The notes below the pieces were generated by a model. That model was not told the origin of the DNA, did no database searches, and worked only from the letters and a program-made list of their open reading frames with translations. The translations under genes and the position numbers were made by a program. From an uncultured Stenotrophomonas sp. (lineage in GTDB: Bacteria; Pseudomonadota; Gammaproteobacteria; Xanthomonadales; Xanthomonadaceae): 64,000 nucleotides of DNA. Below are positions 17,915 to 27,430 of this stretch, piece after piece. The stretch lies in assembly GCF_945952405.1 (NCBI RefSeq), contig NZ_CAMFIA010000015.1, positions 1-64,000 on the forward strand. The letters run 5' to 3'. Each line of letters opens with the position of its first letter. Position 1 is the stretch's first letter.

Positions 17915-20053
17915 GTGAAATTCTTCGTCTCCTGCGCCAAGGGCCTGGAATACCTGCTTGCCGATGAACTGTCGGCCCTCGGCCTTGGCAAGGCCACTGC
18001 CACCATTGCCGGCGTCAACGCCGAAGGCGAACTGGAGCAGGCGCTGCGGATCGTGATGTGGTCGCGCCTGGCCAGCCGCGTGCTGTGGCCGATCGACGAG
18101 TTCGACTGCCCGGACGAACAGGCCCTGTATGACGGCGTGCGTGCGCTGCCGTGGCACGAGCACATCAAGCCCGAGATGACGCTGGCGGTGGACGCACACG
18201 TGTCCGGCGACAAGATCACCCACGCCCGCTTCGCCGCGCAGCGGATCAAGGACGCCATCGTCGACCGCATGCGCGATGAGGGTCTGGAGCGGCCATCGGT
18301 CAACACCGACCTGCCGGACGTGCGCGTCAACCTGTCGCTGCGCAAGGGTCGTGCCTCGCTGTCGATCGATCTGGGCGGTGGCCCGCTGCATCGCCGCGGC
18401 TGGCGCGGGGCCGCCCACGAGGCGCCGCTGAAGGAGAACCTGGCCGCCGCGCTGCTGCTGCGCGCGCAGTGGCCGCGCCTGCACGCCGCCGGCGGTGGGC
18501 TGCTGGACCCGATGTGCGGCAGCGGTACGCTGCTGATCGAAGGCGCGCTGATGGCCGCCGACGTTGCCCCCGGCCTGATGCGCCACGGCAGCCTGCCGCC
18601 GAGCCGCTGGCTGGGCTTCGACAAGGCCGCCTGGAAAACCATCCAGAGCGAGGCACGCGACCGCGAGGCGGCCGGCCTGGCCGCGCTGAAGCCGGTCATC
18701 CACGGCAGTGACATCGATCCGACCGCGATCCAGGCGGCCCGTGAGAATGCCGAAGTGGCCGGCGTTGCCCATGCGATCCGCTTCACCCGCGCCGACGTGG
18801 CCGATCTGGCAGCGCCTGAGCAGGAGATCGGTGCGGTGGTCTGCAACCCGCCGTACGACGAGCGCCTGGCCGCGGATCCGGCGCTGTACCGTGCGCTCGG
18901 CAATGCGCTGCAGAAGGCGGTGCCGCAGTGGCGGGCCAGCCTGCTGTGCGGCAACGACGAACTGGCTTTCGCCACCGGCCTGCGTGCGGGCAAGAAGTAC
19001 CAGATGTTCAACGGCGCGCTGGAATGCGCGCTGATCGTCTGCGATCCGATTGCCGTGCCGGGGCGTGACCCGGCGCAGCCGCGCGAACTGAGCGAAGGTG
19101 CGCAGATGGTGGCCAACCGCCTGCGCAAGAACCTGAAGAAATTCAAGAGCTGGCGTGCCCGCGAGGACATCACCTGCTTCCGCGCCTATGACGCCGACCT
19201 GCCGGAGTACGCGGCCGCCATCGACGTCTACGAGGAAGAGGGTGGCAAGCGCCGTACCTTCCTGCACGTGCAGGAGTACGCCGCCCCGGCCGCGATTCCG
19301 GAGAACGACGTGCGTCGCCGCCGCAACGAACTGCTGGCCGCCGCGCGCGAGGTATTCGGGGTGCCGCCGGAACAGGTATCGATGAAGTCGCGCGAGCGCG
19401 GCAAGGGCGGCAGCAAGTACGGTCGCTTCGAGCAACGCGAAGAGTTCATCGTGGTGCGCGAGAACCATGCGCTGCTGCAGGTGAACCTGTTCGATTACCT
19501 GGATACCGGCCTGTTCCTCGACCATCGCCCGCTGCGCCGGCAGATGGCCGAGCAGGTGCGTGGCAAGCGCTTCCTCAACCTGTTCTGCTACACCGGCGTG
19601 GCCAGCGTGCAGGCGGCCGTGGCCGGTGCCGCGAGCACCACCAGCGTCGACCTGTCGGCCACCTACCTGCAGTGGTGCTATGACAACCTGTCGTTGAACG
19701 GGCAGGGCGGCAACCAGCACCTGCTGGTGCAGGCCGATGCGATGGCGTGGCTGGAAGCAGACCGGGGCCAGTACGACGTGATCTTCTGCGACCCGCCGAC
19801 GTTCTCCAACTCGGCGCGTGCCGATGACTTCGACGTGCAGCGCGAGCAGCTGAAGCTGCTGCGTGCGGCGGTGGCACGACTGGCGCCGGGCGGCGTGCTG
19901 TACTTCTCCAACAACTTCCGCCGCTTCAAGCTGGAGGAGAACGCGATCGCCGAATTCGCCCAGTGCCGCGAGATCACCGCGCGCACCATCGGGCCGGATT
20001 TCGAGCGCAACGCGCGCATCCACCGTGCGTGGGAGCTGAAGCGGCTGGGGTAA
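17915..20053 (+). CDS. rlmKL: Bifunctional 23S rRNA methyltransferase RlmKL
   Basis: 712 residues (E. coli RlmL 702). N-terminal THUMP domain (about 45-155), then the RlmL m2G2445 methyltransferase with the SAM motif DPMCGSGTL and catalytic [10 protein letters not shown], then the RlmK m7G2069 domain with [10 protein letters not shown] and [11 protein letters not shown]. The GTG at 17915 gives the family N-terminus [19 protein letters not shown]; a GTG at 17846 would add 23 non-conserved residues. The gene stands alone. Confidence 0.96.
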   Translation: MKFFVSCAKGLEYLLADELSALGLGKATATIAGVNAEGELEQALRIVMWSRLASRVLWPIDEFDCPDEQALYDGVRALPWHEHIKPEMTLAVDAHVSGDKITHARFAAQRIKDAIVDRMRDEGLERPSVNTDLPDVRVNLSLRKGRASLSIDLGGGPLHRRGWRGAAHEAPLKENLAAALLLRAQWPRLHAAGGGLLDPMCGSGTLLIEGALMAADVAPGLMRHGSLPPSRWLGFDKAAWKTIQSEARDREAAGLAALKPVIHGSDIDPTAIQAARENAEVAGVAHAIRFTRADVADLAAPEQEIGAVVCNPPYDERLAADPALYRALGNALQKAVPQWRASLLCGNDELAFATGLRAGKKYQMFNGALECALIVCDPIAVPGRDPAQPRELSEGAQMVANRLRKNLKKFKSWRAREDITCFRAYDADLPEYAAAIDVYEEEGGKRRTFLHVQEYAAPAAIPENDVRRRRNELLAAAREVFGVPPEQVSMKSRERGKGGSKYGRFEQREEFIVVRENHALLQVNLFDYLDTGLFLDHRPLRRQMAEQVRGKRFLNLFCYTGVASVQAAVAGAASTTSVDLSATYLQWCYDNLSLNGQGGNQHLLVQADAMAWLEADRGQYDVIFCDPPTFSNSARADDFDVQREQLKLLRAAVARLAPGGVLYFSNNFRRFKLEENAIAEFAQCREITARTIGPDFERNARIHRAWELKRLG

Positions 20054-20058
20054 GCCCG

Positions 20059-20083
20059 GTAGTGCCGGCCGCTGGCCGGCAAC
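20059..20083. repeat. SMAG unit, TGCCGGCC subtype
   Basis: GGTAGTGCCGGCC..GGCCGGCAAC palindrome starting six bases after the rlmKL stop. Confidence 0.8.
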
Positions 20084-20093
20084 CGGGAGACCC

Positions 20094-20134
20094 GGGGTCA
20101 GAGCCCTTGCGCGGTGCGCAGGGGATCTGACCCC
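20094..20134. repeat. Long hairpin with GGGGTCAGA/TCTGACCCC arms
   Basis: Outer 9-bp perfect arms at 20094-20102 and 20126-20134 enclose a second GC-rich stem (about 20104-20123). It lies between convergent rlmKL and the DUF3325 gene and may act as a bidirectional terminator. Its sequence is unrelated to the SMAG units; I recall similar GGGGTCAGA stem-loops in xanthomonads but could not check. Confidence 0.65.
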
Positions 20135-20142
20135 GTCGTCGG

Positions 20143-20472
20143 CTACACCATGGCCACCACCAGGCCCAGCACCGGCAACGCGATCGCCAATGCGGCGATC
20201 CACTTCGGTCGGTACGGGTACAGCCCGAACGACAGCGCCACGCCGCCCAGGGTCATCGTGCCCAGCCAAAGGACCGGGCCCATCGCCCAGCCGTGGTCGG
20301 CCACGCACAACGCGAACGCCACCGTCAGCAGGCTCCAGCCCAGCACCCGCCACTGCGTGCGGCGTGCCGGTGTGGCCGCGGCCTTGCCGTGCAGGTCATG
20401 CTGGTGTTTCTCCATCGCCAGCGACAGCGCGGTGAACGCAGAGAACGACAGGGTCAATGCCAGCAGCATCAT
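20143..20472 (-). CDS. DUF3325-like small membrane protein
   Basis: 109 residues with three to four predicted helices (about 2-18, 45-62, 66-84, 89-108) and a short loop carrying EKHQHDLHGK. It starts ATGATG, the first ATG at 20472 overlapping the PepSY stop. DUF3325 proteins occur next to siderophore receptors and PepSY proteins. The role is unknown, probably an accessory to ferric-siderophore handling in the inner membrane. Confidence 0.8.
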   Translation of the reverse strand: MMLLALTLSFSAFTALSLAMEKHQHDLHGKAAATPARRTQWRVLGWSLLTVAFALCVADHGWAMGPVLWLGTMTLGGVALSFGLYPYRPKWIAALAIALPVLGLVVAMV

Positions 20473-22106
20473 GCGCTGGCCTCCGCTTCGGCCGCTTCCG
20501 CAGCATCCACCGGGGCCTTGGATACAGCCGCGGCCGCGGCACGCTTCTTCTTCTCGGCCGCGCTCAGCGGCGGCGTCCAGTGCTGCATGCGCCAGCCGCA
20601 CAATGCCAGCATCGCGCCGAAGGCGATCATCGACAGGTCGAAGCCGGCCAGCACCCAGTCACCGTTGCGCAGGGTGATGCCGAGGTGCGCATGCGTGGTC
20701 AGGGCATTGACCACCGGCACCAGCGCGAACGCCGCGGCACCCAGGTAGAGCTGCCACGCCCACATCTTCCGCTTCGGCCAGATGAAGGCGGCCAGCAGGG
20801 CCGCACCCCATGCATAGAAGAAGACGTTGGCTTCGGCGCTGGAGCGCTCGGCGATGTCCAGCGGCAGCAGGCGGTTGCCCCAGAAGTAGGCGGCGAACGC
20901 GATCGGCAGGCCGGCCACGGTACCGATGTTCAGCGCGTCGACCAGGCGCAGGCCGAAGCCGGTACGGCCACTCTTGGCATGCTTGGGTCGCTCCTTCACC
21001 GCCCACAGCACGACGCCGCTGGCGACCATCAGGCAGCCGACCAGGCCGGACAGGAAGAACAGTGCACGCAGGCCCCAATCGGCGAACCGCGCCAGGTGCA
21101 GGCCGTACATCACGCCGCGGGTGGCGGTGGCGCCACCGGAAGGCGGGGTCTCTTCCAGCAGTGCGCCGGTGACCATGTTGTAGCGCACGGCCGGGGTATC
21201 GGTGGACAGGCGCTTGCCGTCGCGCTGGCGGATGTCGATCACCGCGTTGGCCGCACCCGGGTTGGACACGGTGAAGCCGGCAACCTCGACGCCATGCCAA
21301 TGTGCACGCGCGCTGTCCAGCAGCTGCGCGATCGGCAGCGGCACGGCACGGCCTTCGGCCGGCGCGGTGACCTCGGGCATGCCGCCGAATGCCTCGCTGA
21401 AGAACTTGTCCTCGTCCTGCGGGTAGGCCACCTTCACTCCCCATGGCAGGTACATGATCATCAGGGTGACGATGCCGGTGTAGGTGATCATTGCGTGGTA
21501 GGGCAGCGCCATCACCGCACTGACGTTGTGGAAGTCGAGCCAGGAACGCAGGCCCTTGTCCTTGCGGAAGGTGAAGAAGTCCTTGAAGATTTTCTTGTGG
21601 GTGATGACCCCGGTGATGATCGCCACCAGCATGAACATCGCGCAGAAACCGACCAGGTAGCGCGCCCACAGCACAGGGATGTAATGCAGGTCGAAATGCA
21701 GGCGGTAGAAGAAGTCGCCGCCACGGGTCTCGCGCGCCTTCAGTGCCTGGCCGGTGTTGGGGTCCAGCGTGGCATCGCCGAAGCCGCCGCGGCGGCCACG
21801 GCTGGGGTCGGCCAGTTCCGGCGGCAACCGCCAGAACATCTGCATGGCCGGATTGCGCGGCTGTGGCAGGGTGACGAACCAGTTCTCGGCCTGCGTGGCA
21901 TTGGCCTGCAGGTAATCCACCGCGCGCTGCGCGGCCACGTCGATGCTGACCTTGCTGGAGGGCAGTTCCGGGCGCATCCAGCGACTGATCTCCTCGCGGT
22001 AGTAGCTGGCGGTGCCGGCCATGAAGATCAGCAGCAGCAGCCAGCCGACCAGCAGGCCGGTCCAGGTGTGCAGCCAGGCCATCGATTGGCGGAATCCGTT
22101 CTTCAT
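20469..22106 (-). CDS. PepSY-associated transmembrane protein, putative ferric-siderophore reductase
   Basis: 545 residues. It starts MKNGFRQSMAWLHTWTGL at 22106, with a first helix bearing the WLHTWTGL motif seen in PepSY_TM proteins. Several further helices and two periplasmic PepSY-like stretches follow, and histidines on the helices (HFDLHY, LDFHNVSAVMALPYHAMI) could bind haem. Such proteins are thought to reduce ferric siderophores or carry electrons across the inner membrane. The C-terminus is a charged Ala/Lys tail. Four bases overlap with the DUF3649 gene upstream and with DUF3325 downstream. Confidence 0.9.
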   Translation of the reverse strand: MKNGFRQSMAWLHTWTGLLVGWLLLLIFMAGTASYYREEISRWMRPELPSSKVSIDVAAQRAVDYLQANATQAENWFVTLPQPRNPAMQMFWRLPPELADPSRGRRGGFGDATLDPNTGQALKARETRGGDFFYRLHFDLHYIPVLWARYLVGFCAMFMLVAIITGVITHKKIFKDFFTFRKDKGLRSWLDFHNVSAVMALPYHAMITYTGIVTLMIMYLPWGVKVAYPQDEDKFFSEAFGGMPEVTAPAEGRAVPLPIAQLLDSARAHWHGVEVAGFTVSNPGAANAVIDIRQRDGKRLSTDTPAVRYNMVTGALLEETPPSGGATATRGVMYGLHLARFADWGLRALFFLSGLVGCLMVASGVVLWAVKERPKHAKSGRTGFGLRLVDALNIGTVAGLPIAFAAYFWGNRLLPLDIAERSSAEANVFFYAWGAALLAAFIWPKRKMWAWQLYLGAAAFALVPVVNALTTHAHLGITLRNGDWVLAGFDLSMIAFGAMLALCGWRMQHWTPPLSAAEKKKRAAAAAVSKAPVDAAEAAEAEASA

Positions 22107-22417
22107 GCCCACGCTCCCAGCAGGCGGGCGACCGCTGCCATCAGCAGGGTAGGCGCGACAATCCCGATCCAGGCGCGCAGCGCGCTGCGGGTGGCAAACG
22201 CCCACAACGCCGCGCAGGCCGCCACCAGGATGGCCAGCAGCATGCCGGTCAGCACGGTCTGGCCGCGTGCACCGGGCAGCGCTACCGCGCAGAACACGCT
22301 GGTCATCGAGGCCAGCGCATAGCCGCCGAAGATCGCGGCCAGCGAGCGTGACAGTACGCCCCAGCGTGGATTGGAGAAGAAGGTGCGGGGGCTGGCGGTT
22401 GCGGGCGAGCGGTCCAC
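22103..22417 (-). CDS. DUF3649-like small membrane protein
   Basis: 104 residues with three predicted helices (about 25-46, 50-72, 82-102). The GTG at 22417 has AGGAA upstream (AGGAATGCC-GTG). The open frame continues further upstream but that part is Arg/Pro-rich. DUF3649 proteins sit beside PepSY proteins and TonB siderophore receptors, as here. Function unknown. Confidence 0.8.
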   Translation of the reverse strand: MDRSPATASPRTFFSNPRWGVLSRSLAAIFGGYALASMTSVFCAVALPGARGQTVLTGMLLAILVAACAALWAFATRSALRAWIGIVAPTLLMAAVARLLGAWA

Positions 22418-22523
22418 GGCATTCCTGCAGGTTTCAGTGGGAAGGGACCGGCGTACCGCAGTACGCCGGGGTGGCCATCCGTGGCCGCGCACCGGTCGCA
22501 GAACCGGCGGCATCCATCGGGGG

Positions 22524-24746
22524 TCAGAGCTTCCAGCGCAGCGTCAGGGTGACATTGCGCGGTTCGCCCCAGTACACGCCGTTGTAGAAACCGACGTTGT
22601 TGAAGTACTTCTTGTCCAGCACGTTGTTGATGTTCAGCTGGGCGGCGAAGTTCTCGTTGAAGCGGTAGCCGCCGGCCAGGTTCAGCAGGTAGAACGCGTC
22701 CTGGGTGATCCGCGCGCGCTCGGTACGGCCAGTGCTGAGGTAATCGGCGGCCGGCTTGGTGCTGTTGTTCCAGAGGCGGCTCTGCCAGGTCACGCCGCCG
22801 CCCAGCCAGAAGCGGCCATCGATGCCGCCGGGGCGCCAGCTCGCATTGAGCCGGAAGGTGTCCTTCGGGGTGTTGGTGCGCTGCTGCACGCCGGCACTGT
22901 TGCGGATGACGGTATGGGCGAAACCGGCCGAGACATTCCACTGTTCGCCGATGCTGCCCTGGGTTTCGATCTCCCAGCCCTTGACCTTGTTGCCCTTGCC
23001 GGTTGCACGGTAGGGCTGGCCACCGTCGGGCAGCGAGTTCAGCGGCACCGAATCATCAATCTCGGCAACATTGTCCTGCCGGCCTTCGAACACCGCGGCA
23101 GACGCATTGAGCAGGCCGCCGAAGAATTCGGCCTTGACCCCGGCTTCGTACATGTTGCCGACCACCGGTTCCAGGTAGTTGCCGTTGCGGTCGCGGTAGT
23201 TCTGTGGCTTGAAGATGTCGGTGTAGCTGACATAGCCACTGAAGATGGCGTTCAAGTCGTAGACCAGGCCCAGGTACGGGGTCAGCGAATCGTCGGGTGT
23301 GTAGCCGGTGCGGGTGGTGCGGTTGCGGGTGCCGTTGGCGTCATATCCGTAGGTCCAGCTGCGGGTCTCCCAGCTGCCGTAGCGCGCGCCGAGCACCGCC
23401 AGCAGCGGGTCGGCCAGGCGCAGGCGCGCGGCGACATAGGCCGCGCGCTGGCGCAGTTCGTTCTGCGAGGCCAGGCGGCCGAGGCGGGTGACCGGCAGCA
23501 CCGGCACATCACCGTTCCAGTGACGCCAGTCCGGTACCACCGCGTAGGCGGTGCTGTAATCGAAGTCCATGCCTTCCGATTCGCCCTTGCGTACCGATTG
23601 GCCGAGGCCGAGCACCAGCTCATGTTCGCGGCCAAACAGCTTGAACGGCCCAGCCACGTTGAGGTCGAACACATCCATCGTGCTGTGTTCGTTGAAGTGG
23701 GAAATGTAGGCAGTCACGCCGCTACCGTCGGCGCGCGGGTAGCCGGCTGCGCCGTACCAGACGCTGCCGTCGGTATCGCGCACGGCGTGGCTGACATTGC
23801 CCTTCAGCGACCAGCCATTGCCCAGCTGTTGCTGCAGCCGCGCGAAGGTGGTTTTTTCAACGATCGGCCAGGCACTCCATGACGCGGACAGGTTGGTCGA
23901 GCGCGGCAGGTTGGCCGGGGTGCCGTCGGCGCCCCAGTACGGCACCACGCCCCAGGTCACGCCGGTGGTATGCGGCGACTGGTACTCGTAGCCGAGTTCG
24001 AACAGCGTGCTGTCGCTCAGGTCGGCCTGGACGATGCCGTAGAACACATCCTTGTCCAATGCATAGACATCGCGGAACGAGTCGCTCTGCTGCTTGGCGG
24101 CGACCACGCGCGCACGGATGCGACCGTCCCAGGCGATCGGGCCACCCAGGTCGGCTTCCAGGCGACGATTGCCCCAGCGGCCCAAGGTCAGGTTGGCACC
24201 CATCTGGAAGCTGTCGGTCGGGCGCTTGCGGATCATGCTGATGGTGCCGGACGGATCGCCTGCGCCGGTGGTCAGGCCGGTGGCGCCGCGGATCACCTCG
24301 ATGCGCTCGTAGATCACGTTGTCGGTGTTGGTCTTCACCGAACCACCGAACGTGTTGAGCATGCCGTCGATCTGGAAGTTGTCGATGGTATAGCCGCGCG
24401 AGACATAGTTGATGCGCTCGCTGTCGGTCACCGAGACGCTGACTCCGGTGACCTGGCCCATCACGTCCGACAGCGAGAACAGTCCCATGTCATCCAGGCG
24501 CTGGCGGGTCACGACGGTCACCGACTGCGGCGTCTCGCGCAGCGACAGGTCCAGCCGGGTAGCGCTGCGTGCATTCCTGACGGTGTAGCCGTTGGGTATC
24601 TCGCCATCGGCGGTCACCTTCACCGTATCCAGCGTGCGCGCGGAAGGATCGGCAGTGCCGTCGGCGTGGGCCAGCGGGGCGATCATCAATGCGGTCACAG
24701 CCAGGGCCAGCAACGTGGGACGGGGAGGGGGCAGCGGCATTGCCAT
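22524..24746 (-). CDS. TonB-dependent siderophore receptor
   Basis: 740 residues. A signal peptide (about 1-29, cleavage after LAHA) precedes a TonB-box-like segment (TLDTVKVTAD), a plug domain (about 55-165, with LRETPQSVTVVTRQRL and IERIEVIRGATGLTTGAG) and a 22-strand barrel ending in NVTLTLRWKL. This is the FhuE/FpvA/FoxA type for hydroxamate or catecholate ferric siderophores; the ligand cannot be read from sequence. I chose ATG 24746 (GGAA eight bases upstream); ATG 24740 is also possible. It heads the DUF3649-PepSY-DUF3325 transcript. Confidence 0.94.
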   Translation of the reverse strand: MAMPLPPPRPTLLALAVTALMIAPLAHADGTADPSARTLDTVKVTADGEIPNGYTVRNARSATRLDLSLRETPQSVTVVTRQRLDDMGLFSLSDVMGQVTGVSVSVTDSERINYVSRGYTIDNFQIDGMLNTFGGSVKTNTDNVIYERIEVIRGATGLTTGAGDPSGTISMIRKRPTDSFQMGANLTLGRWGNRRLEADLGGPIAWDGRIRARVVAAKQQSDSFRDVYALDKDVFYGIVQADLSDSTLFELGYEYQSPHTTGVTWGVVPYWGADGTPANLPRSTNLSASWSAWPIVEKTTFARLQQQLGNGWSLKGNVSHAVRDTDGSVWYGAAGYPRADGSGVTAYISHFNEHSTMDVFDLNVAGPFKLFGREHELVLGLGQSVRKGESEGMDFDYSTAYAVVPDWRHWNGDVPVLPVTRLGRLASQNELRQRAAYVAARLRLADPLLAVLGARYGSWETRSWTYGYDANGTRNRTTRTGYTPDDSLTPYLGLVYDLNAIFSGYVSYTDIFKPQNYRDRNGNYLEPVVGNMYEAGVKAEFFGGLLNASAAVFEGRQDNVAEIDDSVPLNSLPDGGQPYRATGKGNKVKGWEIETQGSIGEQWNVSAGFAHTVIRNSAGVQQRTNTPKDTFRLNASWRPGGIDGRFWLGGGVTWQSRLWNNSTKPAADYLSTGRTERARITQDAFYLLNLAGGYRFNENFAAQLNINNVLDKKYFNNVGFYNGVYWGEPRNVTLTLRWKL

Positions 24747-24954
24747 CGGTGCGATTCCATGCAGGACGAAACAGGCGATGGAATGCGCAGACACAGCAGC
24801 CGTGCGCTCCGCGCACGTCACCCAGCGAGTCCCATCGACGGTGTGCCGCCCGCGCAGCAGTGCGGGCGACCCGGTAGTCGGGGGATGTACACGGGCGAAG
24901 GGGCGGATGGGTGCGTGCCTGCGCGCCCCGCTTGGCTAAGCGTACAACCGATTG

Positions 24955-24973
24955 GCAAATGATAGGCATTCGC
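24955..24973 (-). promoter_or_regulatory. Fur box upstream of the siderophore receptor
   Basis: The 19-mer GCAAATGATAGGCATTCGC matches 13 of 19 positions of the GATAATGATAATCATTATC consensus, including both ATGAT/CATT cores. It lies about 210 bp before the receptor start in an unusually AT-rich stretch, consistent with iron repression. Confidence 0.75.
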
Positions 24974-25090
24974 ATTTCGTTAATCAAGCGTGACGGGCAG
25001 CGGCGGCCATGCAGGCGCTTCATCCCCAGTGCGCAGGGTGGTTGAAGCGGTGGCTGTGTGGGCTCCGGTGGCCGGCGATGCCACCGGCCG

Positions 25091-26377
25091 TCAGAACCTG
25101 AACACCACCGTCGCCGCGTGCAGCAGCAGGCCGATCAGGCCACCCACCAGCGTGCCGTTGAAGCGAATGAACTGCAGGTCGCGGCCCACGCTCAGTTCCA
25201 GCTGCTCGACCAGATGGCGTTCGTCCCAGCCCTTCACGGTCTGTGCGATATGCGTGGTGACGCCTTCGCGCAGGCGCCCGGTCAGGCGCTGCGCGCCTTC
25301 CAGCAGATGCTGGTTCAGCGCATCGCGCAGGGCCGGATCGGCCTGCAGGCTGCTGCCCAGCGAGGCCAGGCTGCGCTGCAGGTGGCCCACCAGCGCCGAG
25401 TCGTCGCGTTGCAGGTCGGCGCGCAGGCTGGCGTGGATGCGCGCCCACAGCCCCTGCACATACTCCTGCAGGGCAGGGTGATCGATCATTTCCTGCTTGA
25501 GCTGCTCGATGCGCGCGGCCAGCGCCGGGTCCTCGCGCAGGCGCTGCACGTAGGTCTGCAACCAGGCTTCATAGTCCTGGCGCAGGGGGTGCTCCGGCTC
25601 GGCCAGTACCTGCTGCAGCTCTTCCAGGACGGCCCGCGCCAGCCGCTCGGCCAGGCTGTCGCCGATCTCGTCGATCGGCTTGACCCAGTTCACCGTGCTC
25701 GACAGGGTCGGCCATTCGCGCTGGATGTAGCGCACGATCAGCTGCGAGGCGCGCTCCTTCACTTCCGGCTGCTCCAGCCAGCGCCCCAGCCGCTGCAGGC
25801 CCTCGTCCAGCACGCGCTGGTGGCGGCCATCGGCGGTCAGCAGGGCCAGCAGCTCACCGGCGGTGGCGGCGGCATTCCACTGCCGCAGCTGCTGCACCAC
25901 GAACGCGTGCAGTTGCCTGCGTACCGCTGTTTCGTCGAAGAAATCCAGCGCCTGCAGCGCCCAGCCACGCGCCATGTCGGCCAGCATGCGCGAACGTGCC
26001 GGATCGGCCAGCCAGCTGCCGATCCGGCTGGCCGGGTCGAACACCTGCAGTCTGGCCAGCAGGACCTGCGGCTCCAGGAACTGGTCGCGCACGAACACGG
26101 CGAGGCTGTCGCCGATCCGCTCCTTGCTGCGGGGAATGATCGCGGTGTGCGGAATCGGCAGGCCCATCGGCCGCCGGAACAGGGCAACGACAGCGAACCA
26201 GTCGGCCAGTGCGCCGACCGCAGCAGCTTCGCAGAAGGCCGATACCCAGGCCCAGATGCCGCGTTCGCCGTACCAGTGACTGACCGCGAATCCGGCCAGC
26301 ATCAACAGCAGCAGGCCCAGCGCGATGGCTTTCAGGCGCCGCAGCTGTGCGCGGCGCGGATCGTTGGCAGGCGTCAT
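25091..26377 (-). CDS. DUF445 family membrane protein
   Basis: 428 residues. It starts with a basic segment and a membrane helix (about 18-34) and the family motif AVGALADWFAVVALFRRPMGLPIPHT, followed by a long helical region and a C-terminal helix (GTLVGGLIGLLLHAATVVF). DUF445 (YjiN) proteins are inner-membrane proteins of unknown function. No neighbour suggests a pathway; the gene appears monocistronic. Confidence 0.9.
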   Translation of the reverse strand: MTPANDPRRAQLRRLKAIALGLLLLMLAGFAVSHWYGERGIWAWVSAFCEAAAVGALADWFAVVALFRRPMGLPIPHTAIIPRSKERIGDSLAVFVRDQFLEPQVLLARLQVFDPASRIGSWLADPARSRMLADMARGWALQALDFFDETAVRRQLHAFVVQQLRQWNAAATAGELLALLTADGRHQRVLDEGLQRLGRWLEQPEVKERASQLIVRYIQREWPTLSSTVNWVKPIDEIGDSLAERLARAVLEELQQVLAEPEHPLRQDYEAWLQTYVQRLREDPALAARIEQLKQEMIDHPALQEYVQGLWARIHASLRADLQRDDSALVGHLQRSLASLGSSLQADPALRDALNQHLLEGAQRLTGRLREGVTTHIAQTVKGWDERHLVEQLELSVGRDLQFIRFNGTLVGGLIGLLLHAATVVFRF

Positions 26378-26410
26378 CCTGGAAGTCTACCTGCCAGTGG
26401 ATGAGCGCCG

Positions 26411-26487
26411 GGTAGTGCCGGCCGCTGGCCGGCAATTCCTGGAATGCTGCAAGCGCCGCGTAAGCCGGCCAGCGGCCGGCGCTACCG
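26411..26487. repeat. SMAG facing pair, TGCCGGCC subtype
   Basis: GGTAGTGCCGGCC..GGCCGGCAA (26411-26435) and CCGGCCAGCGGCCGGCGCTACC (26466-26487) face each other across 30 bases between two convergent-end genes, so the pair could form one large stem. Confidence 0.85.
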
Positions 26488-26488
26488 G

Positions 26489-27367
26489 TTACAGCGCTTC
26501 CAGCTGCCTGCGCAGCGCGGCCAGCTGCGCGCGCAGGGTATCGTTCTCGCGGGTCAGCGCGACGATGCGGCGACGCAGTGCCGGCGCGTCTTCGCCCAGC
26601 TGCTCCAGCGCCGACAGGACGTCTGCGTCACGGCTGGCGATCTCGTCCTCGTCCAGCGCCTCGACGTCCATCCCGGCCGCTTCCGGCTTCGGAGCACGCG
26701 GCTTGCGCTTGGATTCGCGCACGCGCTTGGCGGCCTGCTTCAGCTCGTCCTTGCCGCCGGCGGCAGCGGCACGCTGCTCCTCTTCGGGCAGGTCGGCCAC
26801 GGCGGCGGCGGCGCTGATCGAGATCACGCCGGCCTTCACCGCTTCCACCACCTCGGCCGCGGCCTGGGCGTGGATGCGTTCGATCATGCCGACCTGGCTG
26901 GCGCTGAGCTTGGCTTCACGGGCCAGCTCGGCACGGCTGATCTTCGGTGCCGGTTCCCACGGCGGGCTGTCTTCGCCGGCGTCTTCGACGATCTCCGCGG
27001 TGCCGTCGCTCTCGCGCTGCAGCTGGGCCTGCTCGACCTGCTTGCGCGCGGCCAGGATGTCACGCTTGCGCAGCGCCAGCACGCCACGCTGGAAGTCGGA
27101 GACGCTGCGCCGGCCCAGATGCTGTTCGATCATCCACAGGTGCACGTCTTCCATGCTCTGGAAGCGGGTGTTCTGCACGGTGTTGAACGGCAGGCCGTGC
27201 TTCTGGCAGATGCCGAAGCGGTTGTGCCCGTCGACCAGCACATCGCCCCACAGCACCAGCGCATCACGGCAGCCTTCAGCCAGGATGCTGCGCTCGAGCG
27301 CATCGTGTTCGTCCGCGGTCAGCGGGTCGATGTAGGCCTTGAGTTCTTCTTTGACGACGATATCCAT
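26489..27367 (-). CDS. ParB-like regulatory protein, chromosomal, no ParA partner
   Basis: 292 residues. The N-terminus (about 8-90) is ParB/Srx-like: VLVDGHNRFGICQKHGLPF resembles the DGxHR nucleotide-binding box, and EDVHLWMIEQHLGRRSVSDFQ is typical of ParB-type regulators. Residues 140-195 form a helix-turn-helix (AREAKLSASQVGMIERI). The C-terminus is a basic linker followed by a coiled coil (about 240-292). Proteins like this are labelled 'plasmid replication/partition related' in xanthomonads. No parA and no parS-like site is visible nearby, so the target is unknown. The start could be a GTG six bases upstream. Confidence 0.75.
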   Translation of the reverse strand: MDIVVKEELKAYIDPLTADEHDALERSILAEGCRDALVLWGDVLVDGHNRFGICQKHGLPFNTVQNTRFQSMEDVHLWMIEQHLGRRSVSDFQRGVLALRKRDILAARKQVEQAQLQRESDGTAEIVEDAGEDSPPWEPAPKISRAELAREAKLSASQVGMIERIHAQAAAEVVEAVKAGVISISAAAAVADLPEEEQRAAAAGGKDELKQAAKRVRESKRKPRAPKPEAAGMDVEALDEDEIASRDADVLSALEQLGEDAPALRRRIVALTRENDTLRAQLAALRRQLEAL

Positions 27368-27430
27368 GGGCACGGCAGCGAGCAGGAGCGGAACCGCCCA
27401 TTGTACCTGCTCGCCGCCGCCGGCCCCGGC

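Noticed and set aside
17387..20353. 988-residue minus-strand open frame opposite rlmKL
   Set aside because: It is antisense to a well-conserved rRNA methyltransferase and has shadow composition (Arg/Gly/Ala/Gln-rich, no domain). High G+C third positions make such long antisense frames common here.
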